A DNA stretch of 13,852 bases, from assembly GCA_900554165.1 (NCBI GenBank), contig USGR01000007.1, positions 1-13,852 of the forward strand, read 5' to 3'. Numbering within the stretch: the first letter of the stretch is position 1; each line of letters opens with the position of its first letter. The translations under genes were made by a program, and so were the position numbers. This DNA comes from an uncultured Oscillospiraceae bacterium (lineage in GTDB: Bacteria; Bacillota_A; Clostridia; Oscillospirales; Acutalibacteraceae). The notes beneath the pieces are model-generated. The model made no database searches. It was not told the DNA's origin and saw only the letters and a program-made list of their open reading frames with translations. This document shows, in pieces, positions 1 through 9,600 of the stretch.

Positions 1-576
1 ATGCTTTACTATGCGCCGCAGACTTGGGCGTCAGACAACTCTGATGCGTTTGCACGGCTGTTCATACAGTACGGTACGTCGTTTATGTTCCCCGTTTCCA
101 CTATGGGCGCGCACGTATCGGCCTGCCCGAATCACCAGACGGGACGCATATCTCCGCTTGAGACGCGCGGCGTTGTAGCTATGTCTGGAACTTTCGGATA
201 CGAGCTCGACACCAATTTTATGACGGATGAGGAAAAGGAGATTGTTAAAGAGCAGGTTAAGACATATAAAAAATATTATGATTTGATAAATTACGGCGAT
301 TATTACCGCCTCTCCGACCCGTATAAGACCGACAGATATGTTGCGTGGATGTTCCTTTCAGAGGATAAGTCAAAGGCGCTTGTGAATTATGTGCAGGTTA
401 GGGCTTATGCCAATGCTCCGGCTATATATATAAAGCTTCAGGGACTTAAAGAGGACAGCATATACATCGTAAACGGCAAGGAGTATTCCGGAAAATCGCT
501 TATGAAATGCGGTATATTCATGAGCAGTGAAAACGGCGACATGATAGCTAAACAGATAGAGGTTGTGGAGAAATAA
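1..576 (+). CDS. GH36 family alpha-galactosidase, C-terminal part (5' end outside window)
   Basis: The visible 191 residues match the end of glycoside hydrolase family 36 alpha-galactosidases, enzymes that hydrolyse terminal alpha-1,6-linked galactose from melibiose, raffinose-type sugars or galactomannan, usually in the cytoplasm after uptake. Full-length GH36 enzymes of this type are roughly 700-750 residues, so most of the protein, including the nucleophile Asp, lies left of the window; the ATG at base 1 is an internal Met rather than a start. Visible signatures: SDNSDA at residues 11-16, the conserved region that carries the acid/base Asp; QYGTS at 23-27; MGAHVSA at 35-41; NHQTGR at 44-49; then FGYELD at 65-70. 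The end is the C-terminal beta-sandwich, with VNGKEYSGKSLM near its close. The stop is TAA at 574-576. Family assignment is firm; substrate preference cannot be read from this part. Confidence 0.9.
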   Translation: MLYYAPQTWASDNSDAFARLFIQYGTSFMFPVSTMGAHVSACPNHQTGRISPLETRGVVAMSGTFGYELDTNFMTDEEKEIVKEQVKTYKKYYDLINYGDYYRLSDPYKTDRYVAWMFLSEDKSKALVNYVQVRAYANAPAIYIKLQGLKEDSIYIVNGKEYSGKSLMKCGIFMSSENGDMIAKQIEVVEK

Positions 577-703
577 TTATTTGCTTAAGCTATCAGCAAG
601 AGCGGGAGAGAAACTAAGTATAAAGATATATTTAATAAGAGCAGAAGATTAATATTTTTACAGGTATTTATTTGTTGATGGGATTATATTGTTTTCTGCT
701 TTT

Positions 704-782
704 GCAGGGAGATTCAATATCGATGCATTATGATTAGGTAGGGATTTAATACCTCTGCATCTGAAAGTCTCCCTGCTTTTTT
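704..782 (+). terminator. Long bulged hairpin with T run after the alpha-galactosidase gene
   Basis: The 9-base arm 704-712 (gcagggaga) pairs perfectly with 768-776 and is followed at once by six T (777-782), the form of an intrinsic terminator. The stem continues inward with interruptions: 713-716 pairs with 762-765, 722-727 with 756-761 and 736-740 with 750-754, leaving a 9-base apical loop. It lies about 130 bases after the alpha-galactosidase stop and about 105 bases before the pfkA promoter, so it probably ends the upstream transcript. The length and internal bulges are more elaborate than most terminators, so a small structured RNA is an alternative. Pairing was read by eye. Confidence 0.65.
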
Positions 783-886
783 AAGCCATATAGTTTACAT
801 AATATATTAATATATAAAAAATGTAAAATTTAAAAGAAGCAATGGTAAAAAACGATTAAAATTTAAGGTTTATGTAAATTTAGCTA

Positions 887-915
887 TTGTATTGATTTTT
901 GCAATGTATTATAAT
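887..915 (+). promoter_or_regulatory. Candidate sigma-A promoter of pfkA
   Basis: TTGTAT at 887-892 is followed after exactly 17 bases by a perfect TATAAT at 910-915. The predicted transcript would start near 922 and give a leader of about 35 bases before the pfkA start codon. The spacer before it is very AT-rich. An alternative -35 (TTGATT at 892-897) gives only 12 bases of spacing and was not used. Confidence 0.65.
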
Positions 916-955
916 ATTTTTGATTATAAATGATTTCCAAAGGAGAAAGTGGAGA

Positions 956-1918
956 ATGAAGACAATAGGTGTACTGACAAGCGGCGGCGACGCTCCGGGC
1001 ATGAATGCTGCGGTTAGGGCGGTCGTGCGTTCGGCAATTTTGAAGGGAATAAAGGTAATAGGCATAAGAAGAGGCTACAACGGCCTTATAAATAACGATA
1101 CGTCAAGGATGTATTTAAGAAGTGTTTCAGACATAATACATAGAGGCGGTACGATTCTTTACACCGCACGCAGCCCTGAGTTTAAAACAGAAGAGGGCAT
1201 GCAGAAGGCTATTGACGTATGTCATGAACTCGGAATAGAGGGTATTGTCGTAATAGGCGGCGACGGCTCATACCGAGGCGCGCTTGATTTGTCAAAGAGG
1301 GGGATACCCTGTATAGGACTGCCGGGCACAATAGATAACGACATAGCCTGCACTGACTATACAATAGGCTTTGACACGGCGATGAATACGGCGATGGAAA
1401 TGGTCGATAGGCTGAGAGATACTGCGCAGTCGCATGAAAGATGCACGGTTGTCGAGGTAATGGGCAGACGTGCAGGCTTCCTTGCACTGCATACCGGCAT
1501 AGCGGTAGGTGCGACGGCTATTTTGGTGCCGGAGGTTCCTTTTGACATTGAAAAAGATGTAATAAATAAAATGTATGAGACGCTGAAATCCGGCAAAAAG
1601 CATTTTATTATAGTGGTTGCCGAAGGCGTTGGCCATGTCGACGAAATGGCGAAAGAAATTGAAAGGATAACCGGCATAGAGTCACGTGCGACGGTACTTG
1701 GACATGTACAGCGCGGCGGTTCTCCTACAGTGCGCGACAGGGTTATAGCCAGTCAGATGGGACACAGAGCTGTTGAGCTTTTATCCAGCGGTATAGGCAA
1801 CAGGGTTGTAGCGTATAAGAGCGACAAGATTGTAGATTATGATATAAATGAAGCACTTGCCATGAAAAAGCCGTTTGAATATGACCTTTACAAAGTAGCA
1901 CATGAAATAAGTATATAA
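956..1918 (+). CDS. pfkA: ATP-dependent 6-phosphofructokinase
   Basis: A 320-residue protein, the usual length of bacterial PfkA, which phosphorylates fructose 6-phosphate to fructose 1,6-bisphosphate in the cytoplasm as the committed step of glycolysis; the family works as a homotetramer. Numbering follows E. coli PfkA closely: the glycine-rich ATP loop TSGGDAPGMN at 8-17, Arg72, GGDGS at 101-105, PGTIDND at 123-129 with catalytic base Asp127, Arg162, MGR at 169-171, Glu223 and HVQRGGSP from 250. Allosteric-site Arg21, Arg25, Asp59 and Arg154 are present, but the position of Glu187 is Thr (see findings). The start is the ATG at 956, with AAAGGAG at 939-945, 10 bases upstream, and MKTIGVLTSGGD as the normal N-terminus; an in-frame TTG at 899 would add 19 atypical residues and lies upstream of the predicted transcript start. 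It appears to be a single-gene unit; pyk, a common partner, is not next to it. Confidence 0.97.
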   Translation: MKTIGVLTSGGDAPGMNAAVRAVVRSAILKGIKVIGIRRGYNGLINNDTSRMYLRSVSDIIHRGGTILYTARSPEFKTEEGMQKAIDVCHELGIEGIVVIGGDGSYRGALDLSKRGIPCIGLPGTIDNDIACTDYTIGFDTAMNTAMEMVDRLRDTAQSHERCTVVEVMGRRAGFLALHTGIAVGATAILVPEVPFDIEKDVINKMYETLKSGKKHFIIVVAEGVGHVDEMAKEIERITGIESRATVLGHVQRGGSPTVRDRVIASQMGHRAVELLSSGIGNRVVAYKSDKIVDYDINEALAMKKPFEYDLYKVAHEISI

Positions 1919-1977
1919 ATTTGTTTAAGTAAAAATTGATTATATGGAAACAATATTTATAGACATTTATAAAACAT

Positions 1978-2020
1978 CCGGCAGATATGACTGTAATATA
2001 TCTGCCGGTAATTGTTGTTT
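1978..2020 (+). terminator. Intrinsic terminator of pfkA
   Basis: A perfect inverted repeat, 1978-1987 (ccggcagata) with 1999-2008, extended by a T-A pair at 1988/1998, encloses a 9-base loop. It is followed by the T-rich tail taattgttgttt (2009-2020). It lies 60 bases after the pfkA stop. The tail is interrupted by A and G, so it may be weaker than a pure T run, but position and orientation fit termination of pfkA. Confidence 0.7.
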
Positions 2021-2580
2021 GCTTAAGCGTGATAGTTATGTTGAGAAAACAAATAAATCATTGCAGAAAGCTTTAGCGTCATCATTATACGAACAAGAAA
2101 ACATCAAAGGTAAAAAATGGAAAAGCCAGATTATTTTGTCTATTTACGTATAACGGGAGCTTTAATTCAACGATTGAGCGTTTCTAGCTCAATTTGTTAA
2201 CCGGAGTTAGACAGTTTTGCAGACTACGCAAGGCGCCGTTTACTGCCATATTTGGCGAATGATTTATTAAAATGCCGTTGTGCCATGTATAAAGAAAAAA
2301 GTTTAAATGAATTCGGATAGAGGAAGCGGTGTATTGAATAAAAATTTGAGCAGAAGCCAGTATGAATCCGTAATGTAGATAATGATGAAATAATGAATAA
2401 TCTATTCCAGCAAAAATTATGATGACGGGGCAAATTTTTCGCGTTTAAAGCATAGTCTAAGACCGTGCTGGCTGATTTGCTTAATTGTATATGCAATATC
2501 CATTAAAGCAAATCTTTATATAATCTGATATGCAGAGACGCAAATAGAATGAAATTTAAAACTTTATTAATGTGGAATAG
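2021..2580. other. Gene-poor spacer between pfkA and the rpoB control region
   Basis: No convincing gene is seen. Short open stretches exist on both strands (for example 1944-2153 + and 2224-2496 -), but they lack ribosome binding sites and recognisable motifs, and the first runs through the pfkA terminator hairpin. Frame starting at 2201 stays open for 39 codons to a TAG at 2318-2320 with a protein-like composition (DYARRRLLPYL at its centre) but has no start or support, so at most it is gene debris. One hairpin is visible: 2173-2179 (attgagc) pairs with 2187-2193 around a 7-base loop, extended by 2169-2171 with 2196-2198. It has no T run on either side, and its role is unknown. Confidence 0.5.
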
Positions 2581-2623
2581 TTATAAATAAAAAGGCATTG
2601 CCGGCAAAAATTTGCCGGCAATG
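2581..2623 (-). terminator. Strong intrinsic terminator reading leftward (minus strand), no gene assigned
   Basis: A perfect 13-base inverted repeat, 2596-2608 with 2611-2623 (core ttgccggcaa), forms a GC-rich hairpin. On the minus strand the 3' arm is followed by CC and then TTTTTATTT (complement of 2593-2585), a textbook termination tail. On the plus strand the hairpin is followed by ggtaaaaaaa, which is not a termination tail. A second AT-rich inverted repeat (2627-2635 with 2655-2663) follows and has a T7 tract on the plus strand, so weak termination in both directions is possible. No minus-strand gene lies to the right. Confidence 0.6.
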
Positions 2624-2734
2624 GGTAAAAAAAGCACAAACGCTGTTTATATACGCTTTTTTTAATCCAATACTATTATTATCAAAGATTAATCTAAATA
2701 TACATATAAATATTAATTTAAAGTTAAATTTTAC

Positions 2735-2763
2735 TTGACTTTAAAGATACATTATTATATAAT
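2735..2763 (+). promoter_or_regulatory. Sigma-A promoter of the rpoBC operon
   Basis: TTGACT at 2735-2740, a 17-base spacer, then a perfect TATAAT at 2758-2763. One mismatch to consensus at ideal spacing, with a strongly AT-rich upstream stretch (2665-2734) that could act as an UP element. The transcript start is predicted near 2770, giving a leader of about 137 bases. This shows that rpoBC here has its own promoter rather than depending only on read-through from a ribosomal-protein operon. Confidence 0.85.
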
Positions 2764-2784
2764 AGTAAGCTGCAATAACATGGG

Positions 2785-2834
2785 GTGGTATACGATTTTT
2801 ACAGCTAAAAATGACTGTAAAATTATTATACCAC
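2785..2834 (+). promoter_or_regulatory. Two-tier stem-loop in the rpoB leader
   Basis: The outer stem pairs 2785-2792 (gtggtata) with 2827-2834. The inner stem pairs 2797-2804 (ttttacag) with 2815-2822 around a 10-base loop. Both arms are perfect 8-base complements separated by a small internal loop of 4 + 4 bases. It begins about 15 bases after the predicted transcript start. It is not followed directly by a T run (a T5 appears 8 bases later at 2843-2847), so it is not a standard terminator; a regulatory or stabilising leader is the inference. A weaker AT hairpin (2863-2868 with 2875-2880) sits just before the ribosome binding site. Confidence 0.5.
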
Positions 2835-2906
2835 TAATATGCTTTTTATGCAACTTTCTGTAAACAAATTTGGTTTTGTTAATAAAAAAGGAGTGATTAA
2901 AAGCCT

Positions 2907-5900
2907 ATGGCGAACGTTAAACCGGTGCAGTTCGGGGTCACTACGCGTATGAGCTTTTCAAAAATCAAAGAGGTATTGGAAATGCCGTACCTTATTGAGG
3001 TGCAGAAGAATTCTTACGAGTGGTTTTTAAAAGAGGGCCTCAAAGAGGTATTAAAGGATGTATCTGCCATTACTGATTTTACCGGAAATCTTGTATTGGA
3101 ATTCATTGATTACAAACTTGATGACACTCCTAAATACAGCATAAACGAATGCAAGGAAAGGGATGCCACTTATGCTGCTCCGCTGAGAGTGACGGCGCAG
3201 CTGCTCAACAAGGAAACGGGCGAGATAAAGGAAAGCGAAGTCTTTATGGGCGATTTCCCGCTTATGACGGATTCCGGAACCTTTGTCATAAACGGCGCTG
3301 AGCGCGTTATAGTTTCACAGCTCGTGCGTTCTCCCGGCGTTTATTACAGCTATGACATAGACAAAACCGGAAAGCATCTTTACAGCGCCACCGTTATACC
3401 TAATCGCGGCGCATGGCTTGAGTATGAGACGGACCAGAACGATATTTTATATGTCCGCATAGACAAAAACCGCAAGCTGCCCATAACTACATTTATAAGA
3501 GCGCTGGGGCTTTCATCAAACGAGCAGATTAAGGCGGTGCTCGGCGACGATGAAAGATTGTCGGCAACACTTGACAAGGATACGGCTGCAGATACTGAGG
3601 AGGCGCTCTCTGAGGTTTATAAGAAGCTTCGTCCGGGCGAGCCGTTTACCGTCGACGGCGCTCAGTCATATATTGAGGCGCTGTTCTTTGACAGCCGCCG
3701 TTATGATATGTCGAGAGTCGGCAGATATAAGTACAACAAAAAGCTTGCTTTATGGCACAGAATAGCCGGTAAAGAGCTTTCGCGTCCTGTGGCCGACCCG
3801 ATGACGGGAGAGATAATAGCCGACGCTGGCGAGATACTCACTAAGGAGCGTGCGGAGGAAATATCCAACAAGGGCGTTAAAGAGGCTTATCTCAAGATAG
3901 TCGACGCCGAGGCCAATGAGTGCGAAGTAAAGGTTATATCCAACGGCATGGTTTATATAAACAACTTCATAGATTTTGACGTGACGGATCTTGGAATAAA
4001 CGAGATGGTCTGCTTTGACGTGCTTAAGGATATACTTGAGAATAATAAAACAAAAGATGAAATACGTGCGGCGATAGAGCAGAGAATAGACGAGCTTATG
4101 CCGAAGTGCATAACGCTTGACGATATTTTTGCAACGGTAAACTATTTGCTTAATCTTGCGCATGATGTAGGAAATACTGATGATATTGACCATTTGGGCA
4201 ATCGCCGCATACGCTCGGTGGGCGAGCTGCTGCAGAACCAGTTTAGGATAGGCTTTTCCCGCATGGAGCGCGTGATACGCGAGAAAATGACGCTGCAGGC
4301 GCAGGATATGGATATAATTACGCCGCAGTCGCTTATAAACATACGCCCTGTAGTGGCGGCGGTTAAGGAATTTTTCGGTTCATCGCCGCTGTCTCAGTTT
4401 ATGGACCAGACAAATCCTCTGGCCGAGCTTACGCACAAGCGCCGTCTTTCAGCCCTCGGTCCCGGCGGACTTTCAAGAGACCGTGCAGGATTTGAGGTCC
4501 GCGACGTTCATTACAGCCATTATGGAAGAATGTGTCCTATTGAGACGCCGGAAGGTCCGAATATAGGACTTATAAACTATCTTGCAACATATGCGAGAAT
4601 AAACGAATACGGCTTTATCGAGGCGCCTTTCCGCCGCGTGGACAAGGAAACAGGCGTTGTGCTGGATGAAGTCGAATATATGACGGCGGATGTAGAGGAC
4701 GATTATGTTGTGGCGCAGGCTAATGAGCCGCTGGATGAAAACAACCGCTTTAAAAATCCGAAAGTTAACTCCCGCTTCCGCGATGAGTTTATGGAGGTTG
4801 AAAGCTCTGCCGCGGATTATATGGACGTATCGCCGAGAATGGTTGTTTCCGTCGCTACGGCAATGATACCCTTCCTTGAAAACGACGACGCCAACCGTGC
4901 GCTGATGGGCTCCAACATGCAGAGGCAGGCTGTGCCGCTGATGAAGACGGAAAGTCCTATAGTCGGTACCGGCATGGAGTATAAAATAGCTGTTGACTCC
5001 GGCGTTGTTGCGCTGGCCAAGCATGACGGCGTGGTTCAGAGAGTTACGGCTAATCACATAGAGATAAAGACAGACTCAGGCGAAGTAGACCATTACCGTC
5101 TGACTAAATTCCTGCGCTCCAATCAGGGTACGTGCATAAATCAGCGCCCGATTGTAAATTGGGGTCAGAGAGTTAAAAAAGGCGACGTTATAGCTGACGG
5201 CCCGGCGACAAGCAACGGCGAGATAAGTCTCGGCAAAAATGTGCTTATCGGATTTATGACGTGGGAAGGCTATAACTATGAGGACGCTGTTCTTATAAAT
5301 GAAAAGCTGGTAAAAGAGGACGTATTTACTTCAATTCATATAGAGGAATACGAGATAGAGGCGAGAGACACAAAGCTCGGACCGGAAGAAATCACAAGAG
5401 ATATACCGAACGTTGGTGAAGATGCGCTTAAGGATTTGGACGAGCGCGGAATTATACGCGTTGGCGCAGAGGTGCAGGCCGGCGATATTCTGGTGGGCAA
5501 GGTAACTCCTAAGGGCGAGACCGAGCTTACGGCGGAAGAACGTCTGCTGCGCGCTATATTCGGCGAAAAAGCAAGAGAGGTTAGAGATACCTCCCTTAAG
5601 GTGCCGCATGGTGAATATGGCACGGTTGTCGACGTTAAGGTATTTACAAGAGAAAACTCATCGGAGCTTAATCCCGGCGTTAATATGGTAGTACGCTGCT
5701 ATATTGCGCAGAAGAGGAAGATATCCGTCGGCGACAAGATGGCCGGCCGCCATGGTAACAAGGGTGTTGTATCGAGAATACTGCCGGTGGAGGACATGCC
5801 GTTTTTACCCGATGGCACTCCGCTTGACATAGTGCTTAATCCGCTGGGCGTTCCGTCGCGTATGAATATCGGTCAGGTGCTTGAAGTACATCTCGGCTAT

Positions 5901-6632
5901 GCTGCAAAGGCGCTGGGCTGGAAGATATGCACACCGGTATTCGACGGCGCGCATGAGGCGGATATACGCGAGTGCCTGAGAGAGGCGGGACTTAGAGAGG
6001 ACGGCAAGTCATATCTTTATGACGGACGTACCGGCGAAAGGTTCGACAATCCCGTAACGGTAGGCTATATGTACTTTCTCAAGCTGCATCATCTGGTTGA
6101 TGACAAGATACATGCGCGTTCGACGGGTCCGTACTCGCTGGTTACTCAGCAGCCGCTCGGCGGTAAGGCGCAGTTCGGCGGCCAGAGGTTTGGTGAAATG
6201 GAAGTTTGGGCACTGGAGGCTTATGGCGCGGCCTATACACTGCAGGAGATACTCACCGTTAAATCCGACGACGTTGTCGGCCGTGTTAAGACGTATGAGG
6301 CCATAGTTAAGGGACAGAATGTGCCTAAGCCCGGCATACCGGAATCTTTCAAGGTGCTTATTAAAGAGCTGCAGTCGCTGGCGCTTGACGTCCAAGTGCT
6401 GGACGGCGATGGAAACGAGATTGATTTGAAACAGTCGTTTGACGATGACGATGACATTGGACTCAATATACCTGAGGAGCTTTCTCAGAAAGGCGAAGAG
6501 GGCGAAATGCATGGATTTGGTCTTGAAAACTCCGAAGGCGAGCCTATTGAGGAAGAAGAGATAATAGCCGACGACGAAATAGAATATGATGATGCCGCTG
6601 ATGACATGCTTTTAGACGACGATGCGGAATAA
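2907..6632 (+). CDS. rpoB: DNA-directed RNA polymerase subunit beta
   Basis: 1241-residue beta subunit, which with beta-prime forms the catalytic cleft of RNA polymerase. The N-terminus is typical of Clostridia ([18 protein letters not shown]). The rifampicin region is at about 492-519: Gln497, Asp500, His510 and Ser515 correspond to E. coli 513, 516, 526 and 531 and are all wild type. [12 protein letters not shown] follows. [12 protein letters not shown] at 942-953 carries the two active-site lysines (Lys944 and Lys952, equal to E. coli 1065 and 1073). The C-terminus ends in an acidic tail (1179-1241; 29 of 63 residues Asp or Glu). The start is ATG 2907; the nearest ribosome binding site, AAGGAG at 2888-2893, is 13 bases away, longer than usual, but no better start is in frame. 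rplJ and rplL are not upstream. rpoC begins 43 bases after the stop. Confidence 0.99.
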   Translation: MANVKPVQFGVTTRMSFSKIKEVLEMPYLIEVQKNSYEWFLKEGLKEVLKDVSAITDFTGNLVLEFIDYKLDDTPKYSINECKERDATYAAPLRVTAQLLNKETGEIKESEVFMGDFPLMTDSGTFVINGAERVIVSQLVRSPGVYYSYDIDKTGKHLYSATVIPNRGAWLEYETDQNDILYVRIDKNRKLPITTFIRALGLSSNEQIKAVLGDDERLSATLDKDTAADTEEALSEVYKKLRPGEPFTVDGAQSYIEALFFDSRRYDMSRVGRYKYNKKLALWHRIAGKELSRPVADPMTGEIIADAGEILTKERAEEISNKGVKEAYLKIVDAEANECEVKVISNGMVYINNFIDFDVTDLGINEMVCFDVLKDILENNKTKDEIRAAIEQRIDELMPKCITLDDIFATVNYLLNLAHDVGNTDDIDHLGNRRIRSVGELLQNQFRIGFSRMERVIREKMTLQAQDMDIITPQSLINIRPVVAAVKEFFGSSPLSQFMDQTNPLAELTHKRRLSALGPGGLSRDRAGFEVRDVHYSHYGRMCPIETPEGPNIGLINYLATYARINEYGFIEAPFRRVDKETGVVLDEVEYMTADVEDDYVVAQANEPLDENNRFKNPKVNSRFRDEFMEVESSAADYMDVSPRMVVSVATAMIPFLENDDANRALMGSNMQRQAVPLMKTESPIVGTGMEYKIAVDSGVVALAKHDGVVQRVTANHIEIKTDSGEVDHYRLTKFLRSNQGTCINQRPIVNWGQRVKKGDVIADGPATSNGEISLGKNVLIGFMTWEGYNYEDAVLINEKLVKEDVFTSIHIEEYEIEARDTKLGPEEITRDIPNVGEDALKDLDERGIIRVGAEVQAGDILVGKVTPKGETELTAEERLLRAIFGEKAREVRDTSLKVPHGEYGTVVDVKVFTRENSSELNPGVNMVVRCYIAQKRKISVGDKMAGRHGNKGVVSRILPVEDMPFLPDGTPLDIVLNPLGVPSRMNIGQVLEVHLGYAAKALGWKICTPVFDGAHEADIRECLREAGLREDGKSYLYDGRTGERFDNPVTVGYMYFLKLHHLVDDKIHARSTGPYSLVTQQPLGGKAQFGGQRFGEMEVWALEAYGAAYTLQEILTVKSDDVVGRVKTYEAIVKGQNVPKPGIPESFKVLIKELQSLALDVQVLDGDGNEIDLKQSFDDDDDIGLNIPEELSQKGEEGEMHGFGLENSEGEPIEEEEIIADDEIEYDDAADDMLLDDDAE

Positions 6633-6675
6633 TTGATTTAACTAAGACTTTAATAAGGCGGAAAGAAGGTCAAAA

Positions 6676-9600
6676 ATGGAATTTCATGAGTTTGAATCTA
6701 TTAAAATAGGTCTAGCATCGCCGGAGCAGATCAGGAGCTGGTCGCATGGCGAGGTAAAGAAGCCGGAAACCATAAATTACCGCACACTTAAACCGGAGCG
6801 CGACGGTCTTTTCTGCGAGCGTATTTTCGGCCCTACAAAGGACTGGGAGTGCCACTGCGGAAAATATAAGAGAATAAGATATAAGGGCAAAATATGCGAC
6901 CGCTGCGGCGTTGAGGTAACACGCTCAAAGGTTCGCCGCGAGAGAATGGGCAGCATTGAACTGGCGGCGCCGGTATCGCATATATGGTATTACAAGACAA
7001 TTCCTTCGAGAATGGGATTAATGCTCGATTTATCGCCGAGAATGCTGGAGCAGGTGCTGTATTTCTCACAGTACATCGTAATCGACCCGAAGGACACGCC
7101 GTTGGTAAAGAAGCAGCTGCTTAATGAAAAGCAGTATCGCGACATGCGCGAAAAGTATGAGGATGACTTTGAAGCCGGCATGGGCGCCGAAGCGATAAAG
7201 AAGCTGCTGGAGGAAATCGATTTAGACAAGCTCAGCGATGAGCTTAAAGAAGAGCTTGAGACGGCTACAGGCCAAAAGCGCGTCCGTCTGCTTAAAAGAC
7301 TGGAGGTTGTTGAGGCTTTCAGGCTTTCAGGCAACCGTCCGGAATGGATGATACTTGATGTTATTCCGGTAATACCGCCGGATATACGTCCTATGGTACA
7401 GCTTGACGGCGGACGTTTTGCCACCTCCGACCTCAATGATTTGTACCGCAGGGTTATAAACCGCAACAACCGTCTTAAGAGACTTTTGGAGCTTGGCGCG
7501 CCAGACATAATAGTCCGCAACGAGAAGCGCATGCTTCAGGAAGCGGTTGACGCGCTGATCGACAACGGCCGCCGCGGCCGCGCTGTGACGGGTCCGAACA
7601 ACCGTCCGCTTAAATCGCTCTCTGATATGCTTAAGGGCAAGCAGGGACGTTTCCGCCAGAATCTTCTTGGTAAGCGCGTCGACTATTCCGGACGTTCGGT
7701 TATAGTCGTCGGTCCTGAGCTTAAGATTTATCAGTGCGGTCTGCCTAAGGAAATGGCGCTTGAGCTGTTCAAGCCGTTTGTTATGAAGCGCCTTGTTGAG
7801 ACAGGCGCTGCCGGAAATATAAAATCCGCAAGAAAAATGGTAGAGCGCGCGCGCAACGAAGTCTGGGACGCGCTGGAAATAGTTATAAAGGACCATCCGG
7901 TGCTGCTTAACCGTGCACCTACGCTGCATAGGCTCGGCATTCAGGCGTTTGAGCCGGTGCTGGTTGAGGGACGCGCCTTAAAGCTGCATCCGCTGGTATG
8001 TACCGCTTACAACGCCGACTTTGACGGCGACCAGATGGCTGTGCACGTACCCCTTTCGGCGGAGGCGCAGGCCGAGGCGAGACTGCTTATGCTGTCGGCC
8101 AATAACCTGCTAAAGCCGTCGGACGGAAAGCCGGTTACGGTGCCTACTCAGGACATGGTTTTGGGCTCCTATTATCTTACGCTCATTAATGAAAATGAGC
8201 CTGGCACCGGCAAGGTGTTTAAGGATAAAGATGAGGCCATAATGGCGTATCAGGAGGGCGCTGTTGGACTGCATGCGCCTATAAAGGTTCGTGTATTTGG
8301 TGAGAAAAACGGCGAGAGAATATCAAGAATAATTGACGCTACGGTTGGCTTTATACTGTTTAACGAATCGATACCCGACGGCCTTGGCTATGTCGACCGT
8401 ACAGTTGAGGGCCACGAGCTTGATCTTGAAATCGGCCTTTATGTGGGCGAGGGCGAAAAACGCCGCACAAATAAGATAGGCAAAAAGCAGCTCGGCGATA
8501 TTATAGACCGCTGCATTAAGAGATACGGCACAACTAAGACGTCTGAAATGCTTGATAAAATAAAGGCTACAGGCTTTAAATATTCCACACGCAGTGCCGT
8601 TACAATAGCTGTATCTGACGCGGTAATACCGCCGGCAAAGGCTGAACTTATTGCTCAGGCGGAGAAGAATATAGACCGCATAACAAGGGATTATCGTCGC
8701 GGACTTATAAGCAACGATGAACGCCGCCGTCTAGTAATAGAGCAGTGGGAAGAGACGACAAATCTTGTGTCAGATGCTCTTAAAGGAAATCTGGCCGAGT
8801 TTAACCCGATAAATATGATGGTTGACTCCGGCGCCCGCGGTTCGTCAAGCCAGATAAGACAGCTGGCCGGCATGCGCGGACTTATAGCCGATACGTCGGG
8901 ACGTACTATCGAAATACCAATACGCGCCAACTACCGTGAGGGACTTAATGTACTTGAATACTTTATATCCTCCCGCGGCGCGCGTAAAGGACTTGCTGAT
9001 ACAGCTATCAGAACGGCTGACTCGGGATATCTTACAAGAAGGCTTGTCGACGTTGCGCAGGATGTTATTGTAAGAGAGGACGACTGCGGCACAACAACGG
9101 GAATATATGTATCCGACGTTGTGGGCGACGGACAGGTAATAGAGCCTATGGAGGAACGTCTGGTTGGAAGATATCTTACCGACCCGGCCATAGACCCGGC
9201 GACAGGCGAGGTTATATGTGATACCGACACGATGATAACGGATGATATAGCCAAGAAGATAAGAGCCGCCGGCATAGACAGAATACAGATTCGTTCAATA
9301 CTCAACTGCCATACTAATCACGGCGTGTGCAAGAAGTGCTACGGTGCGAACCTTGCGACAGGCGAGGCGGTAGTAGTCGGCGAGGCGGTCGGCACAATAG
9401 CCGCACAATCGATAGGCGAGCCGGGAACACAGCTCACAATGCGTACTTTCCATACGGGTGGTATAGCCAGTGCGGAGGATATTACACAGGGTCTTCCGCG
9501 TATACAAGAGCTGTTTGAAGCACGCAAGCCGAAGCGCGCGGCCTTTATAAGCGAGATAGATGGTACTGTACGTATTCAGGAGGTTAAGAAGAACCGCGAG

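Noticed and set aside
899..955. Upstream in-frame TTG extension of pfkA by 19 residues
   Set aside because: It overlaps the predicted -10 box, has no ribosome binding site and adds residues not found in PfkA; ATG 956 has a good site and the normal N-terminus.
1944..2153. 69-codon open frame after pfkA
   Set aside because: It runs through the pfkA terminator hairpin, has no ribosome binding site and no recognisable protein motif.
2224..2496. 90-codon minus-strand open frame in the pfkA-rpoB spacer
   Set aside because: The start would be TTG, there is no convincing ribosome binding site and the composition is not that of a known family; it also ends well before the leftward terminator could serve it.
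2785..2834. Reading the rpoB leader hairpin as an L10-type leader or an intrinsic attenuator
   Set aside because: No rplJ follows, the kink-turn pattern of L10 leaders was not recognised and no T run follows the stem directly.
4473..5057. 194-codon and similar long minus-strand open frames inside rpoB and rpoC (also 7327-7929)
   Set aside because: They lie entirely opposite highly conserved coding sequence and show no motifs or start signals; they are by-products of codon choice in the real genes.
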